In this document: in pieces, positions 37,607 through 46,657 of the stretch
Numbering within the stretch: the stretch's first letter is position 1
How the letters are laid out: each line of letters begins with the position of its first letter
Position numbers and translations under genes: made by a program
Source of the DNA: Lentisphaerota bacterium
GTDB taxonomy: Bacteria; Verrucomicrobiota; Lentisphaeria; Oligosphaerales; JABHEG01
Reading direction: 5' to 3'
DNA length: 62,839 nt
NCBI GenBank assembly: GCA_018676675.1
Contig: JABHEG010000390.1
Coordinates: 1-62,839, forward strand
Notes under the pieces: model-generated
Seen by the model: only the letters and a program-made list of their open reading frames with translations
The model's database searches: none
What the model was told of the DNA's origin: nothing

Positions 37607-39088
37607 TTACGAGTGGAACAGGGGGGCGATGGTTGGGTAGAGGTCGCAGTACGTTCCGAAGGAGCTGTTGTAGATCTCGGTCCACTCGGAATTGGGCTCA
37701 ACAGTCGTGGCTCGACAGAGAGGAGCTGTCGCAGTGCACGCGTCGGTTGCTGTGCTGAAGACACCCGCTCCCAGGCCGCCGATGAGGGCTGCGCCCAAGC
37801 TGGTTGTCTCCGCGAAGTCCAACGCTGCGATGGGGCGTCCGAGGACCGAGGCTTTGATCTGGTTCCAGAGGGCATTGGTGCTGCCCCCGCCGACAGCCAC
37901 GATCTTCGCTGCCTCGAACGCGTACTCGTCCTCCAGCAAAGAGATAATCTGGCGCCAGCCGAAGGCGACTCCTTCGAGCACGGCCCTGCACAGGTGCGCG
38001 CGCTCCGTTGTCAAGTTGAGGCCGTAGAACAGGCCTCGAGCTTTGGGATCCCACCACGGTGTTCGCTCGCCCTGAAGGTAGGGGAGGAAAACGAGGCCGT
38101 CACTCCCCGCCGGGGCCCCGGCGGCCTGGGAGGTCAGCTCATCGGCTGAGCAACCCAGAACCGCGTCGCAGAGCCACTTTACCGAGGCGCCGGCCGTGCT
38201 CATCGTTCCAATAGATACCCACAGTTCCGGGCAAACGTAGCGCATGTTCGCGAATACCGGGTTGCTCGGGGGACGATCGCCGGTGAACATGATGCAGTCC
38301 GTCGTTCCGGCGCTACAGAAGAGCTCATGGGCTCCAACTACTCCTCCGCCAAAGGCCGCCAAAGGAGCATCCCCAGCTCCGCCGACCACCGGTATCCCGG
38401 CCGGGAGTCCGCATTCTGCTGCCGCTATCGATGAAACGCTACCCACAACTTCTCCTGAGGAGACCAGGCGCGGCAGCTGGTCGTGGGCGACACCCGCCAG
38501 TTCAAGCAGCTCAGGATCCCATTCGTTTTCACGTCCGGACGCTACCATCCCCGAGAGTGAAGCTTGGGTCAGGTCCAGGGCATTGGCTCCTGTCAGGCGC
38601 TTGATCAGATAGGTGCTGGCCTGTCCGAATGTGTGGGTCGCGGAGAAGACGTCAGGTTCGTGCTTGCGGATCCACGCGATACCGGGAAGTGTGCAGGTTC
38701 CGGGGGTGAGCCGATTGCCGGTGCGCTCCTCGAAAGCCTCAGGACCGAGGGCCGCCGCGATCTCCTCGACCTCGGCGATGCTCCTGCGGTCGCAGTAGAG
38801 GATGGCTTTCCGCAGCGGCGTTCCTTCGGCATCCATTGGGATCAAGGCCGGGAAGATGGTGCTCAGCCCCACAGCCTGGACGGCACCAAGATCCTGCCCA
38901 TGTGTCCGGTGCAGTCGGGTCAGAATGGCGACCAGCGCGTTCCACCAGTCTTGGGGATGGGCTTCAGCCAGGTCGGGGGTGGGCTGCTCAATCGCGACGG
39001 GTTCACGCTCGAGCACATACGTTCCCGTTGCCGGGTCGAAGAGCATGACCTTCATGGCCGATGTGCCGAGATCGATACCGAGAAGCAT
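37607..39088 (-). CDS. xylB: Xylulokinase (FGGY family)
   Basis: The 493-residue protein has both FGGY kinase domains: the phosphate loop LGIDLGTSAMKVMLFD at the N-terminus, the RRSIAEVEEI segment near 107 used by pentulokinases, the catalytic Asp in GGAGDAPLAAFGGG near 245, and the C-terminal VAVGGGSTNALWNQIKASVLG sugar-kinase signature. It phosphorylates D-xylulose to xylulose-5-phosphate; a different pentulose or hexulose is possible because FGGY subtypes are close. AAGGG precedes the ATG at 39088. No isomerase is adjacent; the upstream gene is a GH20-like enzyme and RhaB lies beyond it. Confidence 0.9.
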   Translation of the reverse strand: MLLGIDLGTSAMKVMLFDPATGTYVLEREPVAIEQPTPDLAEAHPQDWWNALVAILTRLHRTHGQDLGAVQAVGLSTIFPALIPMDAEGTPLRKAILYCDRRSIAEVEEIAAALGPEAFEERTGNRLTPGTCTLPGIAWIRKHEPDVFSATHTFGQASTYLIKRLTGANALDLTQASLSGMVASGRENEWDPELLELAGVAHDQLPRLVSSGEVVGSVSSIAAAECGLPAGIPVVGGAGDAPLAAFGGGVVGAHELFCSAGTTDCIMFTGDRPPSNPVFANMRYVCPELWVSIGTMSTAGASVKWLCDAVLGCSADELTSQAAGAPAGSDGLVFLPYLQGERTPWWDPKARGLFYGLNLTTERAHLCRAVLEGVAFGWRQIISLLEDEYAFEAAKIVAVGGGSTNALWNQIKASVLGRPIAALDFAETTSLGAALIGGLGAGVFSTATDACTATAPLCRATTVEPNSEWTEIYNSSFGTYCDLYPTIAPLFHS

Positions 39089-39255
39089 GCCCCATTCCCT
39101 TCTTGCGGCCAGAGCCCGATCGTTGGCGGGTGAGTGAAAGGGAGAAAAACAGGGGTCGTGGCCTCCCGACGGAGACTCGAGCTACCATTCAGCACTCCCG
39201 GTGGCCCTGGGGCAGCACACCGGAAGCGACTGAAACAGTTGTTCGCTGCGATTGC

Positions 39256-41385
39256 TCAGTCAGCAACGGTCCAGCGTACGCCTTCTGCGGACAGCTTCCC
39301 CGCGACGACGTCCTTGAGATCACCGTTCAACTGATCCAGGAACGCCAGGAGGAGGCTCAGGGCCTGCAGCGTAGCGGGTACGACCCAGTCCGGCTTGTTC
39401 TTCTCGATCACAGCCAGGTCAGAGAGCAGGTCTTCGCGCAACACATCATACCGTGAGGTCAATTCATCGCCGACTGTTCCCTTTGCGAGCGCTTTCCTTG
39501 CGTCGAGGAAGAACAGGAAACTGCTGGCGAGAGCCTGGAAGCGTGCTGCTTCCCCCATGAGGCTTTTCACCGTTGCCTTTTCGCTGTTACCGAATGCCGG
39601 TTCATCGCCCATGCCGCGGAACGCTTCGGCAGCTCCTTCAGCCAGTTCGATGACGCGCTGGAGCTGAGGAACCACATCATCGCATGCTTCCAGTTTGTCC
39701 AGCGCTTCTCCGGGGTACGCCCGTGGGAAGGCCGCGTCTGTGTGGCAGTATGTGTAGCGGTAGTTGTAGGTGTGGGCAATGGCCGGAATCGAGGAGGCCT
39801 CCTGGATCGCCAGGATAGATTCAACGACGCGCTGAGCTTGTCCCGCGAAGCGTGTTATCGCCCAGCGTTCGAGCTCTTCGGCTTCGGTTCCGGTGGCCTC
39901 CGGGTTCCAGGCGTACGCGGCCAGGAGGGCCTCGTGGTCACTCCATCCGGGGTCGTGAACGGCGTATGAGACGGCTCCCTCGGCCCCCTCGGCATGAGCC
40001 ATCTCGAGCATCATCTCGATGTTCTTCCGGCGCAGGTCATAGCGTTCCCAGTTGAAGTAGCAGGTCATTGGCGCAACCCAGCCCGGCAGTCCATGGTCCT
40101 TGCCCAGGGAGACTCGCGTCTTGTCGTTAAGCTGGTCGTTGGAGTACCACCACCAGTGAAGGATCAACCGGTCTTCCACTCCCGCGTCTTTCAAACGCTG
40201 AACAAATGTCTCGTCCAGTGCGTCCATGTGACGGGTCAGCTGATCGTTCCACATGACGACGCGTTCCACGCCCTTCTCGGTCAGCATCTTGACCAACCAG
40301 ACGATGTATTCCTGTAGGTTCTCTTCGGAATCCCTGGCTTTGCACTCGGGGCACTCGCACCAGGGGTCAACCCGCTTGCTTGCGTCATCGGGGTCGGGAT
40401 AGTCCGGCCACACTTCATCCAACTGCACGTGGAAGAGCTTGGTCTGGCCCTCAAAGTAGCGTTCGATAATTCCGCCGTAGAAGGTTTCAAGGAATTCCCG
40501 CGTTTTCGGGGAGGACAGGCAGTACCCGATGCCGCGGGGCGAACCATCTTCGTTCTTGGCCGACACTTCGGGCATCACTCGGGGGATCATCGTGTTGTGT
40601 CCGAGACTGTTCACGAACGGAACGACGGTCACGCCCTTTTCGAGTCCATAGGCGACCACATCACCGAGGAAGTCGAACTCGAACATTTCCGGCAGGTAGT
40701 CTTCCTCGCACCACTCCTCGTCGTCCGGCGAGAACCAGCGGAGGTGCTTCTCTGTCTTGAGTTCTTCGTTCTCCGGCACAGGGACCATCAGGAATTCGGT
40801 CGGCTTTCCTTCGTATCTGCAGTTTCCCCAGCATCCGTAGATCCCAACTCCCAGGCAGTTCATTTTCATATCGGCGATACGGTCGATGACGGTCTGCCAG
40901 TCTACCAGAGCCATACGGTCCGGGCCCCACTTGCTCTCGACGAAGATGCCTCTCGTACGAAGCTCGGGCCAATCACGAATCAGCATGTTGGGGATGGGGA
41001 TTTCCTGGGCAGCCGCGCGGTAGATTGCTCCCAGTGTGTGTGTGCCCCAGAGGGCGCCGGCCTGGCTGGCGGTGCGAACAAACACCCGGTTGTCCTGCAC
41101 TTCGACTTCGTAGTACTCGTCGCGCGCTTCCTCCGGCACGTCACTCATGTCCAGAGCGGCTGGATCCAGGACCTGTGCTTCGATGATGAACTTCTTCTTG
41201 TTCGCTACGACCCGAACCCCAGCCGTTGTCAGGATGCCGCGCATTGCCTTGCGCTGGAGAGGGAGGACGTTGCTGGTCACCAATCGTACGTCTTCAGAAA
41301 GTTCGGCGGCTCCGCCGAGAAGGGACACCTGACGTGGTTCGGGGTAGAGACACAGAGGGGCCGGAGTATCGGCTGACGTGGTCAT
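39256..41385 (-). CDS. GH20-like glycoside hydrolase, apparently cytoplasmic
   Basis: The 709-residue protein has a GH20b-like N-terminal domain (about 10-130, PEPRQVSLLGGAAELSEDV) and a TIM-barrel-like domain (about 135-480) with RDWPELRTRGIFVES, NSLGHNTMIPRVMP and FHVQLDEVWPDYPDP. The last aligns with the GH20 catalytic HxGxDE but has Gln in place of Gly while keeping the Asp-Glu pair (about residues 320-321). The C-terminal 230 residues are helical. No signal peptide or Tat motif is visible, so it probably trims imported oligosaccharides. AGGTGAG precedes the ATG. It is placed between xylB and rhaB on the same strand. Substrate could be hexosaminide or another sugar. Confidence 0.75.
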   Translation of the reverse strand: MTTSADTPAPLCLYPEPRQVSLLGGAAELSEDVRLVTSNVLPLQRKAMRGILTTAGVRVVANKKKFIIEAQVLDPAALDMSDVPEEARDEYYEVEVQDNRVFVRTASQAGALWGTHTLGAIYRAAAQEIPIPNMLIRDWPELRTRGIFVESKWGPDRMALVDWQTVIDRIADMKMNCLGVGIYGCWGNCRYEGKPTEFLMVPVPENEELKTEKHLRWFSPDDEEWCEEDYLPEMFEFDFLGDVVAYGLEKGVTVVPFVNSLGHNTMIPRVMPEVSAKNEDGSPRGIGYCLSSPKTREFLETFYGGIIERYFEGQTKLFHVQLDEVWPDYPDPDDASKRVDPWCECPECKARDSEENLQEYIVWLVKMLTEKGVERVVMWNDQLTRHMDALDETFVQRLKDAGVEDRLILHWWWYSNDQLNDKTRVSLGKDHGLPGWVAPMTCYFNWERYDLRRKNIEMMLEMAHAEGAEGAVSYAVHDPGWSDHEALLAAYAWNPEATGTEAEELERWAITRFAGQAQRVVESILAIQEASSIPAIAHTYNYRYTYCHTDAAFPRAYPGEALDKLEACDDVVPQLQRVIELAEGAAEAFRGMGDEPAFGNSEKATVKSLMGEAARFQALASSFLFFLDARKALAKGTVGDELTSRYDVLREDLLSDLAVIEKNKPDWVVPATLQALSLLLAFLDQLNGDLKDVVAGKLSAEGVRWTVAD

Positions 41386-41474
41386 ATCAAAAAGCTCACC
41401 TGTTTCGAGTCGCCGTGAACAGCGGCGACTGATCGCCTACTGCGCCCAAGACTGTTCCGGACCTAACTCGCTGC

Positions 41475-41508
41475 AAAAAAGCCTGTGTCGCGGGAAATAG
41501 GCACAGGC
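41475..41508 (-). terminator. Intrinsic terminator after rhaB
   Basis: On the minus strand GCCTGTG pairs with CACAGGC around a 14-base loop and is followed immediately by six Ts (plus-strand A run at 41475-41480). It lies about 50 bases after the rhaB stop and would end the rhaB transcript before the GH20-like gene. Confidence 0.8.
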
Positions 41509-41556
41509 GTTGCGGGGCAACATACTGTAGTTTGAGGCGCACAAATCTCAAGCTGT

Positions 41557-43026
41557 TCACGGGACCAAAGAGCGGTACCTCGCGTAAGCTCTCTCCCACT
41601 CCGCCGCGCCCTGAGGCACGTACTGTCCCAAGTCGGTGGAGTTCCTGACAATACTCCGTGCCTCGACGAGATCAGGAATCGCTCCGACTGCCAGGTCCTG
41701 CCCAATGATGTTGCCGATCGCGGTGGCTTCTACCGGGCCTGTCACCACGGGACACTGGATGGCGTCGGCCGTGAACTGGTTCAGTACCTCGTCTTTGCTG
41801 CCTCCGCCGACCAGGTGGAGGACATCGATTTTCTGACCGGTGATGTCCTCGATTTCGAGGATGGTTTGCCGGTAACGCAGGGCCAGCGACTCGAAGGCGG
41901 TCCGCACGATCTGGCCCGGAGTTTCAGGGACGGGTTGGTTGGTCTTCCGGCAGTAGTCGGCGATCCTGGTCGGCATATCTCCCGGGGCCACAAAGCTCTC
42001 GTCATTGGGGTCGACCAGGGAGCGGAAGGGCTCAGATGCCATCGCCATGTCCGCAAGCTCGTCAAAGGAGTAGTTCTCTCCTCGACGCTTCCACTCATTC
42101 CGGGATTCCTGGATGAGCCAGAGGCCCATGATGTTCTTGAGGAAACGGATCTTGCCTGCGATTCCGCCTTCGTTGGTGTAGTTCGCCGCCATCGCCGCCG
42201 ATGTCATGAGCGGCTCATCCAGTTCAACTCCCAGAAGGCTCCATGTTCCGCTGCTCAGGTAGGCCCAGTTCTGAGTGCCGTCGGCCGGGACAGCAGCGAC
42301 GGCTGATGCGGTGTCGTGGCTCCCTACCAGGATCACCGGAATGGGGTCACAGTTGAGTTCTTCACAGATACAGGAGCGCAGTTCACCGACGACCGTGCAT
42401 GGGTCGGCAATCGGCGGGAAGATCTCTTTGGGCAGATCCAGTTTCTCAATGATGTCCCAGGCCCAGTCCTTGCCGTCGGGGTCATAGGCCTGACCTGTTG
42501 TCGCGATTGTGTATTCGGCTGACACGTTTCCCGAAAGCAGATACGTGAGCGCATTCGGCATCATGAGCATCCTGTCGGCCACCCCCAGGGCGGGAACGCC
42601 GTCTCGTTCCATGGCCGCCAATTGGAACAGCGTGTTGAAGTTCATGAACTGGATCCCCGTGCGGGCGTAGAGCTCTTCGCGGGGGACTTTCGAGAACACG
42701 TAAGGGTAGATGTCGTTTGTACGCGGGTCGCGGTAGTTGTTGGGGAAGCCCAGGAACGCACCGTCTTTGTCGATCAGAGCGAAATCGACGCCCCAGGTAT
42801 CAACTGCCATCCCGGAGAGGACGACGCCTGATTCCAGTGCCTTGCGCAATCCGGTCTTCAGTTCATCAAACAGACCGAGAAGATTCCAGTACAGGTGTCC
42901 CTCTATCTCAATGGGGCCGTTCGAGAAGCGGTGCATCTCCTCCAGAGACACCTTCCCGTCGCCCACCGAGCCCAAGATGGCTCTCCCACTGGACGCACCC
43001 AGATCAAACGCCAGAAAATGCTTCAT
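41557..43026 (-). CDS. rhaB: Rhamnulokinase (FGGY family)
   Basis: The 489-residue protein fits RhaB closely: FLAFDLGASSGRAILG at the N-terminus, MAVDTWGVDFALID near 75, YPYVFSKVPREELYARTGIQ near 115-135, a GSHDTASAVAAVPAD segment near 245 and LHLVGGGSKDEVLNQFTADA near 400. It phosphorylates L-rhamnulose (or a related 6-deoxyketose such as L-fuculose) to the 1-phosphate. It begins 3 bases after the metallophosphoesterase stop, with GAGGGAG inside the end of that gene, so the two form an operon. A strong terminator follows. No rhamnose isomerase, rhamnulose-1-phosphate aldolase or mutarotase is adjacent. Confidence 0.92.
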   Translation of the reverse strand: MKHFLAFDLGASSGRAILGSVGDGKVSLEEMHRFSNGPIEIEGHLYWNLLGLFDELKTGLRKALESGVVLSGMAVDTWGVDFALIDKDGAFLGFPNNYRDPRTNDIYPYVFSKVPREELYARTGIQFMNFNTLFQLAAMERDGVPALGVADRMLMMPNALTYLLSGNVSAEYTIATTGQAYDPDGKDWAWDIIEKLDLPKEIFPPIADPCTVVGELRSCICEELNCDPIPVILVGSHDTASAVAAVPADGTQNWAYLSSGTWSLLGVELDEPLMTSAAMAANYTNEGGIAGKIRFLKNIMGLWLIQESRNEWKRRGENYSFDELADMAMASEPFRSLVDPNDESFVAPGDMPTRIADYCRKTNQPVPETPGQIVRTAFESLALRYRQTILEIEDITGQKIDVLHLVGGGSKDEVLNQFTADAIQCPVVTGPVEATAIGNIIGQDLAVGAIPDLVEARSIVRNSTDLGQYVPQGAAEWERAYARYRSLVP

Positions 43027-43029
43027 TAC

Positions 43030-43872
43030 TCATACTCCCTCAGCTATCCGTGGATCTGAAATGTCGAACCAAGTCTGTGACACATTGCCTTCATTTGGGG
43101 CAATTTCCACAAGGTTTATCTTGCCGGCGACGGTGAGTGCACCGGCACACACCTCAAGTGAACCGCTTTCCTCTCTCCGGGTGAACGGGGAGTGTATGTG
43201 ACCGCACAGGGAGACGTCCAGCCTACCGTCCGCGAGAGCTTGGCGGAGTCCCTCTGCGTTGGCGAGGCGCCGCCTGCGTCCAAGTGCCCGGCCGTGTCCG
43301 TCCAGGAGCGGGAAATGCCCAACAAGAACGCGTTTCTCCCCTGGTTGGCGGGGTTGATCCAACCAGCCGAGCAGCGTGTCGACTGCTTCTTCCGGGACTC
43401 GTCCGGAAGAGAGGAACCAGTTGGTCGGCAGGCACTCCTGCACAACAAAGAACCGCGTCTCCCCGTGGGAGAATTCCACGGGCAAGTCTGTCAGGTCCCA
43501 GCGTTGGCTGTTCAGATAGGAGAACGCGTGAGCGAGGGCTTTCTCGCAGCGTCGGTCGCTGACGTAGACGTCATGGTTCCCCGGCACGTAGAGGAAGCGC
43601 TCGGGGCACAGCTCCAGGAGGGGGGCCATGAAGCCCTCGGCCAAGGCGAATTCGAGGGGTGAGGAGACCGACGTCAGGTCCCCCGTGCACACGATCCAGT
43701 CCGGTTGGAGAGCCTGCAGTCGGTCGACCGCGCCGGCGAGCCAGTCCAAGTGGATCTTTCTGCGGCGTCTGAGGAGGAAATTGAGCGTCCCCAGGATGCG
43801 CTTATCCACGAGTGACTTCATGCCGTCGGGGGGTAGCCCGACATGGATATCGGAAATGTGTGCTATCCGCAT
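43030..43872 (-). CDS. Calcineurin-like metallophosphoesterase
   Basis: The protein of about 280 residues contains all five metal-binding blocks: AHISDIHVG, CTGDLTSV, VPGNHDVY, VGHFPLLDGHG and LCGHIHSPF. It is thus an active dinuclear phosphoesterase, but the substrate (cyclic nucleotide, sugar phosphate, lipid headgroup or other) is open. No signal peptide. The start at 43872 fits the family N-terminus MRIAHISDIH but has a poor ribosome site; in-frame starts at 43929 (ATG) or 43941 (GTG) are possible. Its end is coupled to rhaB (3-base gap). Confidence 0.87.
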   Translation of the reverse strand: MRIAHISDIHVGLPPDGMKSLVDKRILGTLNFLLRRRRKIHLDWLAGAVDRLQALQPDWIVCTGDLTSVSSPLEFALAEGFMAPLLELCPERFLYVPGNHDVYVSDRRCEKALAHAFSYLNSQRWDLTDLPVEFSHGETRFFVVQECLPTNWFLSSGRVPEEAVDTLLGWLDQPRQPGEKRVLVGHFPLLDGHGRALGRRRRLANAEGLRQALADGRLDVSLCGHIHSPFTRREESGSLEVCAGALTVAGKINLVEIAPNEGNVSQTWFDISDPRIAEGV

Positions 43873-43974
43873 TCGAGTAGTGCCGAGGGGGAGTTTCGTT
43901 CCATTCGCGAATCGATGGTTGATGAGCATCTGCCGGGACACGCGGCGGAACGCGGGCCTCGAGCCCTGGCGGGG

Positions 43975-46491
43975 TCACTGATTCAGTATCCCTCTCACCG
44001 TGCCTTCTGCCTCGGCGAACTCCCCGGGGAAACGCTGCTTGATGTGCGAGGCGAATCGCCTGGCCAGTTTCATGTCACCTTGGTTGACGTAGAGCTTCAG
44101 TTGTCTCAAGGCGGCTTCCCATTGGCGAGCCCGAACCACAGGACCGAGGACCGAAATCTCTTCCAGTATTGGGGCCGTCTCCGCATCGCGGCCGGACTCG
44201 GTCAGTTGCGTTCGGGCAGTTGACAAAGCTGACCCTCTCGAGGTCAGATAGGCACCGAAGTAGAGCTTCAGTTCCTTCTCATCCCCCTCATCCTTGGCCC
44301 AGGAGGCACGACAGAGCTCCCACATGATTTTGTCAGGGACCTCCCGCAGTGCGATCTTCGCCGAAGCCACTTGAGACGTGTCTTTCCCCTGGCTGAATTT
44401 CTGGATTTTGGCCTGGATCCTGATGGAACGGCGTCCAATATCAACCACATACCATTTGCCGGATTTGCCTGCCCGGGTCACTCGCGTGCCTTTCAGTTTG
44501 TCCTTCGTATTGAAGACAAGATGAAACGCCTTATCCGCCAGGGCGATGCAGGCAGTCTTTCCCTTGGCCCACTCGGCGAATTCCTGATCCCTGGATTGCG
44601 CCATGGCCCCAAACAGGATCTTTGCATCGTCGTACTTGTGCTCCCGGCAAAGGTCGACGGCTTCCCAGCGCAGCCCTTTCTGTTGGGCCACCAGCTTATC
44701 ACGCCGCTGTCGTTGCTCAGCTGCTTTCCGGGCTTGTTCCGCCTCCTTGCGGCGGCGTACCTCTGCTTCACGGGCCAGGCGTTCTTCCTCCTCCTTCGCC
44801 TTCTTTGCCTCAAGCTCAAGTCGTTCGGCTTCGGCGGCCCACTGCTTCAGCTCGGCTTCCCGTTGGGCCTGGCGCAGGGAGCGCACCTGCCGTTCCGTAA
44901 CCGGTCCTGCCACGGCACGCGTCTCTCGAGCCGCCTGCTTCCATGGAGATCCGTCGGCCAGCAGGCGAGATGCTTCAGAGGGGACCTCCTCATCCGCGGC
45001 GCCGGAGTCAATCAGGTCCTGGAGCTTTGCCAAGGCGTTCTTCTCGCTCCGGGAAACGGCGGTCTGGACCGGGCGTCCGTCTCCCGTCGCGTCTTCCCGT
45101 CCGCCGACGAGCAGAGCAACTGCTCCCGTCGCCATGCCGGCGATAACGGCAGAGATGGTCAATGTGATCACAATCGCCTTGCCGAAACCCATTCGCCGTG
45201 GGCCGGGCGTCACGAGTACCTGGTCGCCGTCTTCCTCGGGCTGTTCCTGCTCAGACGCTGTCGGCGGAACGGGGGTTGATACGGTATTCGTGCCCAACTT
45301 GAGCTTCTTGCTGCCTCCCGAGGAGATCTTGAGCCGGCGCTTGGACTCGGTCGGCGCGCTCTCGGCTCCCGCCGCCGCTACTGGCGCCGCTTCGACCGGC
45401 GGAGGCTCGGGAATGACCTCGGCTTCCGCAGGTTCTGCCGTCATCACGGCGGCGGCTTCGGCCTCGAGTGCGGCCACGGGGGCTTCCTCCTCACCATCAT
45501 CCGTCTCAAACGGGATCGGCAGCTGGCTTTCCGGACTCAGGGGATAGGTTGGTGCTCCCCCTTCCGCGACGATCTTCAGGTCCTCGACCAGAGCGATGGC
45601 GTCGGCATAACGTTCGTCCGGTCGCTTTGCCAGCATCACGCCAACGACATGCTCGACCGCCGGGGGGACATCAGAGACGAGCCCGGAGATGGGAGGAAGG
45701 GGATTGGCCAGGTGGCTGCGGGCGATGTCAGTCGGTGTATCGCCGGAGTATGGGAATCTGCCCGTCAGCGTGTAATAGAGGGTTGCTCCCAGGCTGTAGA
45801 TGTCGCTTCGGACATCCGCCTTGCCTCCCAGAATCTGTTCGGGGGAGATGTACTGTGGGGTCCCGAACAACTCCTCGGGGCCCTCTTCCCCCATCTCGCT
45901 GACTTTGCGGGCCAGCCCGAGGTCCGCAAGCTTGATTTTGCCGTCGCTGGTCAGGATGATGTTGTCGGGCTTGATGTCACCGTGGACAAGGCCTTGGTTT
46001 GTCCAGGCAAAGTCCAACGCTTCGGCTACTTCGGTGGCGATGGCAACCGCTCGGTCGACGACGATCCGGCCCCCGTGGATCAGAACTTGCTTGAGGGTCG
46101 TTCCGGCGATGTACTCCATCGCGAAGTAATAGATACCGGAATCCTCTCCGACGGCGTAGGCCTGGACGATGTTGGGATGGTTCAGTGCAGCGGCCGATCG
46201 CGCTTCGCGAATAAAGTCGGCGATATAGGACTGGTCGGCCGAGAATTGGGGATGGAGGATCTTGAGGGCCGCATCTCGGTCCAGTGATACCTGGTGGGCC
46301 AGAAAAACCGTGCCCATTCCTCCGGCGCCCAGTTCCTTACTGATCACGAAGTCGCCGATCACGGCTCCGGGAGAAAAGGGTGAGTTGGGCACAGCGAGAG
46401 CGTTGTCGCAGTGACCACACGCGACGGCTTCCCCCGCCTCACAATCCTCTATGGCCACAATTCCCAGGCAATGAGGACACTGAAAACGCAC
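43975..46491 (-). CDS. Zinc-ribbon Ser/Thr protein kinase (PknB/Hanks type), membrane-anchored
   Basis: This 838-residue protein has a zinc ribbon (CxxC at Cys5/Cys8 and Cys25/Cys28), then a Hanks kinase domain with glycine loop GAGGMG (55-60), Lys77, catalytic loop HGDIKPDN (170-177, Gly replacing the usual Arg of HRD) and DLG (190-192, not DFG). A disordered Glu/Ala/Pro-rich linker, a membrane helix (about 435-465), a coiled coil rich in Glu/Lys/Arg (about 520-600) and a beta-rich C-terminal domain follow. The start is GTG at 46491 with GGAGAG 7 bases upstream. Such kinases are abundant in PVC bacteria. Partners are unknown. Confidence 0.9.
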   Translation of the reverse strand: MRFQCPHCLGIVAIEDCEAGEAVACGHCDNALAVPNSPFSPGAVIGDFVISKELGAGGMGTVFLAHQVSLDRDAALKILHPQFSADQSYIADFIREARSAAALNHPNIVQAYAVGEDSGIYYFAMEYIAGTTLKQVLIHGGRIVVDRAVAIATEVAEALDFAWTNQGLVHGDIKPDNIILTSDGKIKLADLGLARKVSEMGEEGPEELFGTPQYISPEQILGGKADVRSDIYSLGATLYYTLTGRFPYSGDTPTDIARSHLANPLPPISGLVSDVPPAVEHVVGVMLAKRPDERYADAIALVEDLKIVAEGGAPTYPLSPESQLPIPFETDDGEEEAPVAALEAEAAAVMTAEPAEAEVIPEPPPVEAAPVAAAGAESAPTESKRRLKISSGGSKKLKLGTNTVSTPVPPTASEQEQPEEDGDQVLVTPGPRRMGFGKAIVITLTISAVIAGMATGAVALLVGGREDATGDGRPVQTAVSRSEKNALAKLQDLIDSGAADEEVPSEASRLLADGSPWKQAARETRAVAGPVTERQVRSLRQAQREAELKQWAAEAERLELEAKKAKEEEERLAREAEVRRRKEAEQARKAAEQRQRRDKLVAQQKGLRWEAVDLCREHKYDDAKILFGAMAQSRDQEFAEWAKGKTACIALADKAFHLVFNTKDKLKGTRVTRAGKSGKWYVVDIGRRSIRIQAKIQKFSQGKDTSQVASAKIALREVPDKIMWELCRASWAKDEGDEKELKLYFGAYLTSRGSALSTARTQLTESGRDAETAPILEEISVLGPVVRARQWEAALRQLKLYVNQGDMKLARRFASHIKQRFPGEFAEAEGTVRGILNQ

Positions 46492-46520
46492 AGCGGAACT
46501 CTCCGATTCATTGGCACGCA

Positions 46521-46549
46521 ATGACAGACAGATACAGGCGATATATAGT
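46521..46549 (+). promoter_or_regulatory. Sigma-70-like promoter for the aldolase gene
   Basis: ATGACA (46521-46526, 5 of 6 to TTGACA) and TATAGT (46544-46549, 5 of 6 to TATAAT) are spaced by exactly 17 bases. Transcription would begin near 46556, giving a leader of about 100 bases before the aldolase ATG at 46658. It overlaps the 5' side of the divergent kinase gene. Confidence 0.6.
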
Positions 46550-46657
46550 ACATGACCCACAACTCAAGGCAACTGTGCCTTTGGGAGTTTTTGGCTGCCC
46601 GGAGCCGGCAGACCTGCGTATTCGGCCGCGTTCAATCAAGAGAGAGAGCGACTCATC

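Noticed and set aside
39089..39255. Possible tRNA-like fold between xylB and the GH20-like gene
   Set aside because: No acceptor stem, T-loop GTTC-type sequence or consistent cloverleaf could be built.
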